From positions 476,501 through 540,500 of the forward strand of contig NZ_CP010535.1 of assembly GCF_001430825.1 (NCBI RefSeq): 64,000 nucleotides of DNA. The letters are read 5' to 3'. Below, in pieces: positions 44,462-53,430 of the stretch. A program made the translations under genes and the position numbers. Positions within the stretch are counted from its first letter, which is position 1; each line of letters starts with the position of its first letter. The notes under the pieces were generated by a model. It did not search any database, had not been told where the DNA came from, and was given only the letters and a program-made list of their open reading frames with translations. Origin of the DNA: Sediminicola sp. YIK13. Its GTDB lineage: Bacteria > Bacteroidota > Bacteroidia > Flavobacteriales > Flavobacteriaceae.

Positions 44462-45643
44462 TTATAATGTACTAGCAATTAATTTTGCATACTGATCACA
44501 TAATATGGATTTATCGAAAGTATTTTCTGCTAATTTTCTAGAATTTACACCCATTATATCACACAATTCAGGATTATTTTTCAAATTAATAATTTGATTG
44601 GATAATTCAATAGGAATCTCAGGGTTAACATAAACTCCGCAATTGTATTTTTCTACCATATCCTTTGTCCATCCAGGGGAGTTGACAATTATTGGCTTCC
44701 CTGCTGATAATGAATCAAATAGTTTGTTAGGTGAATTAGTTGCTAGAATAGGTAAATTAGAAAATGTCACTAAGGAAATATCGCAAAAATTGACAATTTC
44801 TGACAATCGTTCCATTGGTTCACCTTTAAAAAATCTAATATTTGAAATTTCTTCATCTACACATCTTTTTTCAAGAATAGGTTTCATAGATCCAAATCCG
44901 AAAAATAAAAACTCAATATCTTTTCGATTTGACAATAATTTTGCTGCATCTAAAATATAATTCATCCCATTGGCAATACCCATTGCACCAAAATATATCA
45001 CCTTAAAGGTGTTTGGATCTAATTTGAACTCCTCAATAAGTTGCTCATTTTTTTTATGTGGCCAAAATTTATCAATTTTGGACATATTAGGAATCATTGA
45101 TACTTTTTCATCACCTACGCCAGTTGAAATTACTCCTTCATACATTCCAGGTGATAGTGCAACAATATGGTAAGCATTCCGATATATGGATCTTTCAAAC
45201 CATTTGGTTAACTTAATGATAATTTTATTTTTGAATGCCCCCATTTGTATGGGAACCTCTGGCCATAAATCCCTTACCTCAAAAAAGTACGGTATTTTTT
45301 TTATTTTTTTACCTACAAGTGCAGGAAAGCCAACTGTTAATGGTGTTGAAGTGGCTAGTATTAAATCAAATTTATTGCTTTTTAGAACAAATAAAGTGGT
45401 GGCAAGCATGAATTTAATGAAAGCCAAAAGGCGATGTAATATGCCCATATGACTACTATATGGAATTTTCAGATAAACAACATGTATACCATCAATATTT
45501 ACTTTTTTACTCTTCTTATTTGTTGTAGTTAACATGGTTACATCATGCCCATGTTTGATTAACTCTTTGCTAATCCAATAGGATCGAGTCCCCCCAGGTT
45601 GTTCAGGAGTTGTAAAATATTGATGAATATATAAGATTTTCAT
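44462..45643 (-). CDS. Glycosyltransferase family 4 (WbuB-like)
   Basis: The 393-residue GT4 enzyme has N-terminal 'YIHQYFTTPEQPGGTRSYW', typical of the WbuB branch, and 'YFFEVRDLWPEVPIQMGAFK'. The C-terminal nucleotide-sugar domain has 'VIYFGAMGIANGMNYILDAA' and 'NSPNKLFDSLSAGKPIIVNS', with the EX7E-like region altered to D. WbuB-type enzymes often add the second sugar, an amino sugar. It is separated from the PglC-like gene by a 235-bp AT-rich gap in which I see no clear signal. Confidence 0.88.
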   Translation of the reverse strand: MKILYIHQYFTTPEQPGGTRSYWISKELIKHGHDVTMLTTTNKKSKKVNIDGIHVVYLKIPYSSHMGILHRLLAFIKFMLATTLFVLKSNKFDLILATSTPLTVGFPALVGKKIKKIPYFFEVRDLWPEVPIQMGAFKNKIIIKLTKWFERSIYRNAYHIVALSPGMYEGVISTGVGDEKVSMIPNMSKIDKFWPHKKNEQLIEEFKLDPNTFKVIYFGAMGIANGMNYILDAAKLLSNRKDIEFLFFGFGSMKPILEKRCVDEEISNIRFFKGEPMERLSEIVNFCDISLVTFSNLPILATNSPNKLFDSLSAGKPIIVNSPGWTKDMVEKYNCGVYVNPEIPIELSNQIINLKNNPELCDIMGVNSRKLAENTFDKSILCDQYAKLIASTL

Positions 45644-45699
45644 GGGATAAATGACTAAATGGGCTTTTTGTAAATAATTTTAAACGTGTAATTTGGCTC

Positions 45700-46830
45700 T
45701 TATTCTTGAACTATTGATTTGTAAATTGTATAATATTTTTTAGTAGTATTATTCCAATCAAATATAGAAAAATCAACTTTCTCTAAATGATATTCATTGT
45801 AATTATTAATAATTTTTAATAATCCAATTCCTATACTGTTAATGGAGTGGGGATCAACCGCTTCTCCAACTTTTGCTTTAAATAAGCCATCTATCCCTTG
45901 ACCTTTTGAATATATTACTGGTAGTCCTTGTGAAAGTGCTTCTATGTAAACCAAACCAAAAGTTTCGCTATAAGAGGGCATTGCAAAAATATGGTTGGTC
46001 CAAAATATTTCCTTAAGTTCAGTTTTATCATATATGGGACCAATGAAATTTACAATGTGTGGATATTTATAAGAAAGAGTTTTAATTTCATTTTCTTCCT
46101 CCCCTTTTTTTCCTACAAGTGTAATTTGCAAGTCAGGTAGCTTCTTTTGTAACTCTATAACACTATAAACTAATTTTAAGACATTTTTATTCTTATCAAA
46201 CCTCCCAATATAAAGTATTTTGCTAGGATTGATAGACTTCTTTTTTTTAAGGTTTTCAATCCAAATTGAATCCAATCCATTGTATATAACTTCACATTTT
46301 GACCAGATATGTTTTTTTAAGTTTTTAATATAATAATGTTTCTTAAAATTTATTTCCAAAGAATCACTAATGAAAATAATCTTTTTAGCACTGTATAAGA
46401 TCTCCTTAGCTAAGGAGAAGAGATCTAATCGGTATTTTAGATAGCCGTTTAAATCGGTGCCTCTAACTGCTATTATATATGGAATATTGAATTCCTTATA
46501 AATTTTTAATGCCAGCGCACCATCAACAAATAGTGTGGTTGCGCAAATAAGATCGAAATTAGCAAGTTCAGTTTTTAATTTAAGGTCCTTATATAAGTGA
46601 GAAATTTTATCCCGGAATAAATACTTATGATATTTTTTTATGGGCTTTGATCCAATTATTTTGATGCTTGAATCTGGAAGCGAATATATATATTCATTTG
46701 AACCAAGTAATCTTATTGGGTAATATACCGTCTGTTGTATTTTTAATCCCTCTAAAGAACGATACAAGTTTCGGTGGACTTTACTTCCCAAAAAATCATT
46801 ACAAATATGAAGACAATTTAATTTATTCAT
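45700..46830 (-). CDS. Glycosyltransferase family 4
   Basis: The 376-residue GT-B enzyme has 'IAVRGTDLNGYLKYR' near residue 145, 'KILYIGRFDKNKNVLKLVYS' at the start of the C-terminal domain, and 'PSYSETFGLVYIEALSQGLP' with the EX7E motif. It would transfer one sugar of the repeat unit from a nucleotide sugar with retention. Donor and acceptor cannot be read. It lies 57 bp upstream of the WbuB-like gene and 77 bp after the third GT in the same direction. Confidence 0.9.
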   Translation of the reverse strand: MNKLNCLHICNDFLGSKVHRNLYRSLEGLKIQQTVYYPIRLLGSNEYIYSLPDSSIKIIGSKPIKKYHKYLFRDKISHLYKDLKLKTELANFDLICATTLFVDGALALKIYKEFNIPYIIAVRGTDLNGYLKYRLDLFSLAKEILYSAKKIIFISDSLEINFKKHYYIKNLKKHIWSKCEVIYNGLDSIWIENLKKKKSINPSKILYIGRFDKNKNVLKLVYSVIELQKKLPDLQITLVGKKGEEENEIKTLSYKYPHIVNFIGPIYDKTELKEIFWTNHIFAMPSYSETFGLVYIEALSQGLPVIYSKGQGIDGLFKAKVGEAVDPHSINSIGIGLLKIINNYNEYHLEKVDFSIFDWNNTTKKYYTIYKSIVQE

Positions 46831-46906
46831 TGGTAATTAGTACTATTAAATATTACTTTTAATTTATCAAATTAAAATGAGGTTATAAACGTAAAATTGT
46901 GTTTAT

Positions 46907-48004
46907 TTAATTTTTTAGGGAATTAAACAAGTTAATCCATTTTGTTGTTATTGAATGAATATTAAAATCATTAATAAACTCTTTGTTATTATTTGAAAAT
47001 GAGATTCGTTTATCTTCATTGATAATTAATTCATCTATTTTGTTAGCCATTTCTATAATACGAAATGGTCTGATTAAAAATCCATTAATATTGTTTCTGA
47101 TAATTTCACTCGGACCAGTAGGGATATCAAAACTTATTAATGGTAAATTGTTAGCAAGTCCTTCAATTAAGCTCATTGGAAATCCTTCATATTTAGATGT
47201 CATTACCATAAAAGAATATTGATTATAAATAGAATACAAATCATTTGATTGTCCTTTAAGAACTAACTTATCAATTAATCCATTTTGTTCAATTTTTTTT
47301 TGAATTTTATGTTCATTTTCGCCTGAACCATAAATATGCCATACATAATCTTTATGCTTTTCTAGAACAATTTTGGCCACATCAACTAGCAATTCAAAAT
47401 TTTTTTGATCTGTCAAGCGACCTACACTTATAATTTTTTTTGCATTTAACTTATAGGGTAAATGTGAGTTTACTGCTCTTGGGTCAATTGGATTGTATAT
47501 CTGCTTTATATTACTAGCGAAGGTCCCATGTTTGTAATTTTTTAAATCTGTTTTGGTTAAGCTTACTATTGCATTGGCAAAGATCGCTGTAAATTGTTCA
47601 TTTACCTCCTTAAATTTATTGCCAGTTTTAGCTTTAAAACTTGAATGAGACCAATATACATGTTTAGTTTTTTTAAATAAGGTGCTAATTACTCCTAAAG
47701 GACCAACAAGCTGCCCGCAGCTGATCAATATTTCAATATTATTTTTGTTAATGATTTTTCTAAGGCCAAAAGCAGCCTTAGGTAGTCCTTTTTTCATTGG
47801 AATACTTTCATCTAATAGGTCATGATATATTATCTTATTATTCCATTTATAACCATATTCTTCTTTTTTTATGTAGCTAATAATGTGTATATTATATAAT
47901 TCGGTTTTTTGTAGCACATTGGTTATAATTGAAACTACCCTGGAGATTCCTCCTCTTTCAGAAATTCTGGTCAATAAAAAGGCTATATTTTTTTTATTAT
48001 TCAT
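46907..48004 (-). CDS. Glycosyltransferase family 4
   Basis: The 365-residue GT4 enzyme is of the type that carries 'TRISERGGISRVVSIITNVL' at the N-terminus and 'TSKYEGFPMSLIEGLANNLP' followed by 'DIPTGPSEII' at the C-terminus, matching capsular and PglJ/PglH-like transferases. The EX7E motif lies in EGFPMSLIE. It starts 5 bp after the flippase stop. It probably adds one sugar of the repeat unit at the cytoplasmic face. Confidence 0.9.
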   Translation of the reverse strand: MNNKKNIAFLLTRISERGGISRVVSIITNVLQKTELYNIHIISYIKKEEYGYKWNNKIIYHDLLDESIPMKKGLPKAAFGLRKIINKNNIEILISCGQLVGPLGVISTLFKKTKHVYWSHSSFKAKTGNKFKEVNEQFTAIFANAIVSLTKTDLKNYKHGTFASNIKQIYNPIDPRAVNSHLPYKLNAKKIISVGRLTDQKNFELLVDVAKIVLEKHKDYVWHIYGSGENEHKIQKKIEQNGLIDKLVLKGQSNDLYSIYNQYSFMVMTSKYEGFPMSLIEGLANNLPLISFDIPTGPSEIIRNNINGFLIRPFRIIEMANKIDELIINEDKRISFSNNNKEFINDFNIHSITTKWINLFNSLKN

Positions 48005-48008
48005 TTTT

Positions 48009-49457
48009 TTATTTGAATAGTGATTTTTTAATAATATTAGAGATTACTTTTTTTATTTCGATATACTCATTTACATTCATTATTTCATTTGTGATTATAA
48101 AAATAAATGATCCTACTGCTAATTGAATTAATAACATAAAAAAATTATTCAAATCAAATAGGGTTACAATAAACATAGATGAAGCAGTTAATAATGAAAT
48201 AATTAAAAAGGGAAAAATATCCTTCATTTGATCCTTGATTGAATAGTCAAGAAACTTTTTAGTATAGAAACTGTTTATAAAATATTCGATGAGAGAAAAG
48301 ACGACTAAACCAAACAACATTGCTTTGATACTTATTAATACTGTAATATAAATAAGGGGTATTAAAATTATTTTTTTAGCAATTTCGAGCTTAAGATTTA
48401 AATTAGAATATCCTTTAATCAATAATAGATTTAAATGTAAGATTTGCAAGGGATATAACATACCAGGGATGCACAATAATTGTAAATAAATTATTGATGA
48501 AGACCATTTCTCTCCAATTAATAATAATACCATTGGTTGGGCGATTGCTGCTATACCTAGCATAATTGTAAAATTTAAAAATATACTAAATCTTAAAAAT
48601 CTCGTAAATGTTGTTTTTAATTTAATATTATCATTTTGTAAAGAAGAAAGAATGGGAAAACTGATTCTTCTTAGTGCTGCTGTAATATTTCCAGAGACAG
48701 GAGATTGAAATTGTTCTGCACGAGTATAATACCCTAATGAAATTGGGGAGAAAAACTTTCCAATGAGAACATAATAAATATTCTTATAAATGGTATTGAT
48801 TAAATTTGCCATTAAAAGCTTATACCCATAATTAAACAGTTCCTTAAAGCTATTTTTCGAAAATTCTAGCGATGGGCGCCAATTATTATTGAGCCATAAT
48901 AATGTTGAATTTAAAAAGGGCCTTAAAATAGAAAGTATAACTAGACTCCATATCCCATATCCCCTATATGCCATAAATATTGCAATCAGACCAGAACTAA
49001 TAGAAGCTGTTATTGAAATAATTGCTTGAGTTTTAAAGTTGAGATTTCTGGATAATATACTTGTTTGAACTAAAGTAGTGGCATTAATTATTAATATAAT
49101 TCCAGAATATTTAAGAATTTCAGCCAATATAGGTGTCTCGAAAAATTTGGATAATACTTCAGCTGAAAAGAATAGGATTAAATATAAAGTTGTAGAAACA
49201 AGTAAATTCGTAAAGAAAACCGTATTATAATCAGTATTGGTTACATTTATTTTTCGTATTAACGCACTACTGAATCCACCTTCGATAATAGAATTGGTTA
49301 CGGCTATAAAGGCAGTTATTAATCCAATAATTCCAAAATCTTGAGGACTTAAAATACGCGCCAATATGATTCCTACTAAAAATATAGAACCTTGATTGAA
49401 TATCATTTCAAATAGAGTCCAACTAAAACTGTTAATTGCTTTTAATTTCAGTGACAT
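48009..49457 (-). CDS. wzx: Wzx-type oligosaccharide flippase (MOP superfamily)
   Basis: The 482-residue protein has about 12-14 hydrophobic segments. The N-terminal block 'SWTLFEMIFNQGSIFLVGII' followed by 'LSPQDFGIIGLITAFIAVTN' is the usual opening of polysaccharide transporters. 'EGGFSSALIRKINVTNTDYN' and 'GYYTRAEQFQSPVSGNI' are typical of the WzxC/lipopolysaccharide branch. It would flip the undecaprenyl-linked repeat unit across the inner membrane. It follows the polymerase gene by 28 bp. Confidence 0.92.
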   Translation of the reverse strand: MSLKLKAINSFSWTLFEMIFNQGSIFLVGIILARILSPQDFGIIGLITAFIAVTNSIIEGGFSSALIRKINVTNTDYNTVFFTNLLVSTTLYLILFFSAEVLSKFFETPILAEILKYSGIILIINATTLVQTSILSRNLNFKTQAIISITASISSGLIAIFMAYRGYGIWSLVILSILRPFLNSTLLWLNNNWRPSLEFSKNSFKELFNYGYKLLMANLINTIYKNIYYVLIGKFFSPISLGYYTRAEQFQSPVSGNITAALRRISFPILSSLQNDNIKLKTTFTRFLRFSIFLNFTIMLGIAAIAQPMVLLLIGEKWSSSIIYLQLLCIPGMLYPLQILHLNLLLIKGYSNLNLKLEIAKKIILIPLIYITVLISIKAMLFGLVVFSLIEYFINSFYTKKFLDYSIKDQMKDIFPFLIISLLTASSMFIVTLFDLNNFFMLLIQLAVGSFIFIITNEIMNVNEYIEIKKVISNIIKKSLFK

Positions 49458-49485
49458 ATTGAATTATCGAATATTTTAATTGGGA

Positions 49486-50676
49486 TTATTTACTTTTATG
49501 AATTTCCAATTTATTTTGGATACTAATGATCATAAAAAAATACATCATAGAAAAAGTAAACTTATAAAAGGGGTAGATATTGTTGAACAAGTAAAAACAG
49601 ATGAAAAATAATAGATTTATTTTTAAAACCTTGTCGTTAGGATTTAGCATTATCAAGCGCCAACATTTTATCAAAGGAATACCAAAAAGAAATAACAGTA
49701 GTATTCCTCCAAAGATACCTTGTTCGGCCAAAATTTCAACATATGAATTGTGTGAAAACTGGCCAATACCATTATGATAAATCAATTGTCCTAGCCCAAC
49801 TCCAAGAAAGGGATTATTTCCAAATACTTTCAAACTTTCATAAATCAAAACCTCTCTAGAATCAACCTTAGTTCCTGTGACTTCTATTCTATTTTTGATT
49901 CTTGAATTTTCATAAATTTTGATAAACTGAATGCCAATAAAAATGAATATTGAGAAAATTAAAATCCCCCTGAATATTTTTTTTAATTTGTTGCTGGGAT
50001 TTATTTTATTTATAAAAAACCAATAGCATAAATTTATAATTATTATTATAAAAATACCAGATCGAGATTGAGTTGCAAAAGAAATAATTATAAAAAGTAA
50101 TGGAAGTGATATTAATAAAATCATCCATAATGTAGATTTATATTTCTGATATAAATATATTAATGAGAAGTTGGCAAAAAAACTAAAGTATGAATATGCA
50201 TTGGCATTCAACAAAAAGCGATCTCGGTAATCTACTTTAGATGCAAAATTAGAAAAATTAAAATTCCCTTCATAGTACATAATTGCTATCAATAATAGTA
50301 TAGATATTACATAACCAATGTGAAAATATTTGCTATAGTCTCCGTTTTTATTTAATGCTACTGGAATATATGCAGCTAATACAGCACCAAGCATACCATT
50401 AAATCCATTTATTAATGCTTCATAATTCACATAGTAGAATACGGAAAATAGGCTTGAAATAAATATTAGCAACAAAAGTATAAATTCAGTGTTGTTCTTA
50501 TAAAAAGTCTTTATATCATAAAAGAACGCAAGTAGTGTAAGTGATGGGATGAGTATGGAAGTAACTAAATTTTGTCTTTTTAAATACGGGCCTAATGCAA
50601 TTAGAAAAATAATTGTGCCAATTACATATAAACCAACAAAAAGGTTATTATCCTTCGATTTAAAATTTGATTGCAT
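49486..50676 (-). CDS. wzy: Wzy-type polysaccharide polymerase / O-antigen ligase family
   Basis: The 396-residue protein has about ten membrane segments. Conserved elements are 'SFATQSRSGIFIIIIINLCY' (the loop arginine region), 'DSREVLIYESLKVFGNNPFL' and 'GVGLGQLIYHNG' with 'FSHNSYVEILAEQGIFGGIL'. Together these are the Wzy_C/O-antigen ligase pattern, with the histidine before NSY. It lies directly before wzx and in a locus with PglC-like, Wza and Wzc genes, so a polymerase role is more likely than ligase. It is the first gene of this minus-strand segment, after a terminator. Confidence 0.87.
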   Translation of the reverse strand: MQSNFKSKDNNLFVGLYVIGTIIFLIALGPYLKRQNLVTSILIPSLTLLAFFYDIKTFYKNNTEFILLLLIFISSLFSVFYYVNYEALINGFNGMLGAVLAAYIPVALNKNGDYSKYFHIGYVISILLLIAIMYYEGNFNFSNFASKVDYRDRFLLNANAYSYFSFFANFSLIYLYQKYKSTLWMILLISLPLLFIIISFATQSRSGIFIIIIINLCYWFFINKINPSNKLKKIFRGILIFSIFIFIGIQFIKIYENSRIKNRIEVTGTKVDSREVLIYESLKVFGNNPFLGVGLGQLIYHNGIGQFSHNSYVEILAEQGIFGGILLLFLFGIPLIKCWRLIMLNPNDKVLKINLLFFICFYLFNNIYPFYKFTFSMMYFFMIISIQNKLEIHKSK

Positions 50677-50794
50677 TTTCTTCCTTTTAACGTTTAAAGT
50701 TCATGCTGTCTTTCAAACGGAACTATTTACATTGTAAATATAGCATTTAAGGAAAGAAATAAAGATGTATAAAGAAATAGAGGTCTATCTAATT

Positions 50795-50845
50795 TTAGTT
50801 TATAAAAAAAAGGGGTCATATGACCCCCTTTTTTTTATAAACTAA
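50795..50845. terminator. Long palindromic bidirectional terminator
   Basis: The two arms, TTAGTTTAT-A8-GGGG and CCCCC-T8-ATAAACTAA, surround TCATATGA. They are complementary over their whole length apart from one extra C. Strong T-runs occur on both strands. It lies 10 bp past the lipoprotein stop and ends that minus-strand gene before wzy. Confidence 0.92.
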
Positions 50846-50855
50846 TTTGATATAA

Positions 50856-52628
50856 TTAATTTTCTGGATAAACAGCAGATCCATCTGTAAGAAATTTTGA
50901 ATTTAAGGATGCTATTCCCAAAGTTTGAGAACCATAAAATTTCAAATTACTACCTATATATTTATCCTTTATTTTATTTTGGATTTTAACGCTATACCTC
51001 CCAAGTGGAAGCCATTCATTAAGCCTTCCAGAATAGTCATATGAGCCAGATCCGTCTATTATTTTATAGAAGTTGACACCATCTGAATCTTTCCAAACAA
51101 CCTGATCCAAAGTTGAAATTAGAGCGTCTATATCATTTTTGTTCCAGTACATGTTGTTTTCATATGCAGTTACCCAAAAGCTTATTATAGCCCCAGCATG
51201 TGAGGTGTCTTGTGTCCCAGAGTCATAATTTTTACCCCATTCTGAACTCCAAATATAAGCCGTTGGTACATTAGGGTTGTAATGAATTTGGTTTCTGAGA
51301 TTAGATGATCTGTTAGGCATCGTGCCGAAAGAAATATTTTCAAAAACTTCATTATATTTTTGATTCCCGGTTATGATATACAATTCCATACCAATTCTAG
51401 CCCAATGTGACGCCATGTGTGTTCTACTCCTGTAAATTCCTCCATCATAATCGGCCCATTTTTCGAAAATATGCTTTTCAGTAAAATTTAAAATTGCGTC
51501 ATATCTTGATTGATAACCAGATGATCTTAAATTAGGGGATTCATACATTATTCGTAAAAGTGTTGCAACATGACGGAACATAAATGCTTCCCAAAGACTC
51601 GTACCTTCTTGATAGCGTGTTGATCCATACTTGGATAAATCCGAAGGCCAACCTAAATACCCAGTATTAGTTCCACTCATAGGTTTAGCATCCTGCATGG
51701 TATTTTCAATTAATTGCAAAGCCTCATTTAAATAAGTATTATCACCAGTTGCCCTCCATATTGAGGTAAGGCCGTCTATATAATAACCTAAATAATAATA
51801 TTCTTGAAAATGATTGCCACTTTTTGATTTCGTGAGGGCATCAATTTTATCAGTGGTCCATTTTGCATCAAACTTATCTTTCCAGTAAGCAACATCCGAG
51901 TTAAGGTTCAACTTCTCCTCATCTAATGGGTTTTCTTGTGGTTCTTCAGGTAGTGTCTCCTCTGCATAAGTGACCTCAATATCTTTAGAACCCAAAGGAG
52001 CCATATAGGTTACAACTAGCTTAGGTCCTTTTTTAGAGCTATTCTCTTTGGAGGCTATTGCAAAATCATTTCCCTGCCGATGGGTCAGAACTAATGAAGT
52101 TTTTTCAGATTTAACTTCTTTGTTATTTAATTTTATTATCTCAGTAGTTTCCAATTCAAAGGATTTTGATACTGAAGCCAAAAGGACATCATATTTCGGA
52201 GCAACTTCTTGGTTAAGATCTTCTTCTTTCCATGAAGTTCCAATTCCTTTGTAAATATCAATTGTTCCATTTCCCTGATCACTATGAATGGTAAATTGAA
52301 GATCTACATCTATTATTTCACCATTAACTTCATTAATTGGGGAGAGGTCGAACATTAAAAAACTAACTCTGTTATTTTCTTCCAATCTCATAATAGATTC
52401 GTTGATGCCTTTAGAACCTTGTAAATAAGCGTCTTCAACCGTTTGAAAGGTAAAAGACTTAGTTTCAAAGTTTGGATCATTCTCAGAGGATGAATCTTCT
52501 GTTGTAATTGGATCTTCCAATATAGCTTCTAGTAATAAATCGGAGTCTTTTTCACAGGATATATGAAAAAAAACGACAAAAATAAGTAGGATCAAAGATT
52601 TGATTTTTGTGGGGTAATGCATCATCAT
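50856..52628 (-). CDS. Secreted lipoprotein with CBM96-like domain and alpha/alpha-toroid, possible polysaccharide-degrading enzyme
   Basis: The 590-residue protein has a signal with lipobox (FFHISC), so it is surface or periplasmic. Residues about 55-215 match the DNRLRE/CBM96 type: 'VEDAYLQGSKGINESIMRLE', 'RVSFLMFDLSPI', 'GTIDIYKGIGTSWKEEDL' and 'SLVLTHRQGNDFAIASKE'. Residues about 240-570 are helical with 'YYLGYYIDGLTSIWRATGDN', 'EGTSLWEAFMFRHVATLLRI' and 'SRTHMASHWARIGMELY', an (alpha/alpha) toroid pattern seen in polysaccharide lyases and hydrolases. Catalytic residues are not assignable. It lies between two terminator-bounded operons, as its own unit, inside the polysaccharide locus. 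I infer trimming or release of the polymer. Confidence 0.78.
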   Translation of the reverse strand: MMMHYPTKIKSLILLIFVVFFHISCEKDSDLLLEAILEDPITTEDSSSENDPNFETKSFTFQTVEDAYLQGSKGINESIMRLEENNRVSFLMFDLSPINEVNGEIIDVDLQFTIHSDQGNGTIDIYKGIGTSWKEEDLNQEVAPKYDVLLASVSKSFELETTEIIKLNNKEVKSEKTSLVLTHRQGNDFAIASKENSSKKGPKLVVTYMAPLGSKDIEVTYAEETLPEEPQENPLDEEKLNLNSDVAYWKDKFDAKWTTDKIDALTKSKSGNHFQEYYYLGYYIDGLTSIWRATGDNTYLNEALQLIENTMQDAKPMSGTNTGYLGWPSDLSKYGSTRYQEGTSLWEAFMFRHVATLLRIMYESPNLRSSGYQSRYDAILNFTEKHIFEKWADYDGGIYRSRTHMASHWARIGMELYIITGNQKYNEVFENISFGTMPNRSSNLRNQIHYNPNVPTAYIWSSEWGKNYDSGTQDTSHAGAIISFWVTAYENNMYWNKNDIDALISTLDQVVWKDSDGVNFYKIIDGSGSYDYSGRLNEWLPLGRYSVKIQNKIKDKYIGSNLKFYGSQTLGIASLNSKFLTDGSAVYPEN

Positions 52629-53430
52629 AAACTAGATTAAGGGGTTAACAGTAAAACTATTTGGGTGTAACAATATTACTTTATATTTTAAAATTTTCGT
52701 TAAAAGGATAGTTATTTTCGATGAAATACATTTCTTTTTAACAGAATTAAAATTTTTGTAAATACTTATCACTCTTTAGGTTATAGTTTTACCTTTTTCA
52801 TTTAAGGTATTTTTTTAATTGATAGGGCAACTTTTGCCCGACAGAGTGTTTTACGATTTGAAAAACGTATTGGATCATGTTAAGGCGGCTTTTAACTTTT
52901 CGTTAACTATAAATTCGATGAAATGCACAAATACTTGTTGTTCTTCAGGTAATAATGCAATCTAATATATTTTTAAGAACGTATATCCTAAGGTGATTTA
53001 GAAAAAGAAAATGGGGAAGAGATATTGGTAGCAATTGAAGAAGTTAAATCAAATGCATCATGTTAAAAGAGTAGAATACCCTCAAATTCATTATCGATTT
53101 GGTTTTCTGCAAATTAATATGGGATATATTCTGAGTAATAGATTATTCATGAAAATAATTAAATCACAGACTACGCTAATTGCAATCACGGAAATTAACT
53201 ATGAATTTTTTTGCTTAAAACAGTACCAGAAAGCCTGTATACATCAAACAAAGAATTGAAAAAGATGATAGAATATATCAATTAAAATTATAAATGGATT
53301 ATATTAAAAACAACTACTATGTTTTTGGTAAAATTTTTATGGGTTTCATAGAAAAAGACTAGCACATTACATGTGCTAGTCTTCATTTAAAACATTAGTA
53401 ATTAATAAAGTTTTTTTTTCTTAGAAAGAT
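52629..53430. other. 802-bp gene-free stretch inside the polysaccharide locus
   Basis: A 74-codon frame at 53035-53259 opens with TTG and has unlikely composition, so I reject it. A small hairpin GGGCAA/TTGCCC lies at 52825-52839 without a T-run. The right edge holds the terminator at 53355-53383. Otherwise it is AT-rich, with no recognisable gene or RNA. It may hold the upstream control of the lipoprotein gene. Confidence 0.55.
53355..53383 (-). terminator. Rho-independent terminator of the precursor operon
   Basis: AAGACTAGCACAT pairs with ATGTGCTAGTCTT (13 bp, 3-base loop). On the minus strand it is followed by TTTC, after a stem ending in TT. It lies about 50 bp past the stop of the last gene (53431) of the ugd operon. 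Confidence 0.85.

Noticed and set aside
53035-53259. 74-codon frame opening with TTG in the polysaccharide locus gap
   Set aside because: No recognisable family, unlikely composition and no supporting signals; it is probably chance in AT-rich DNA.
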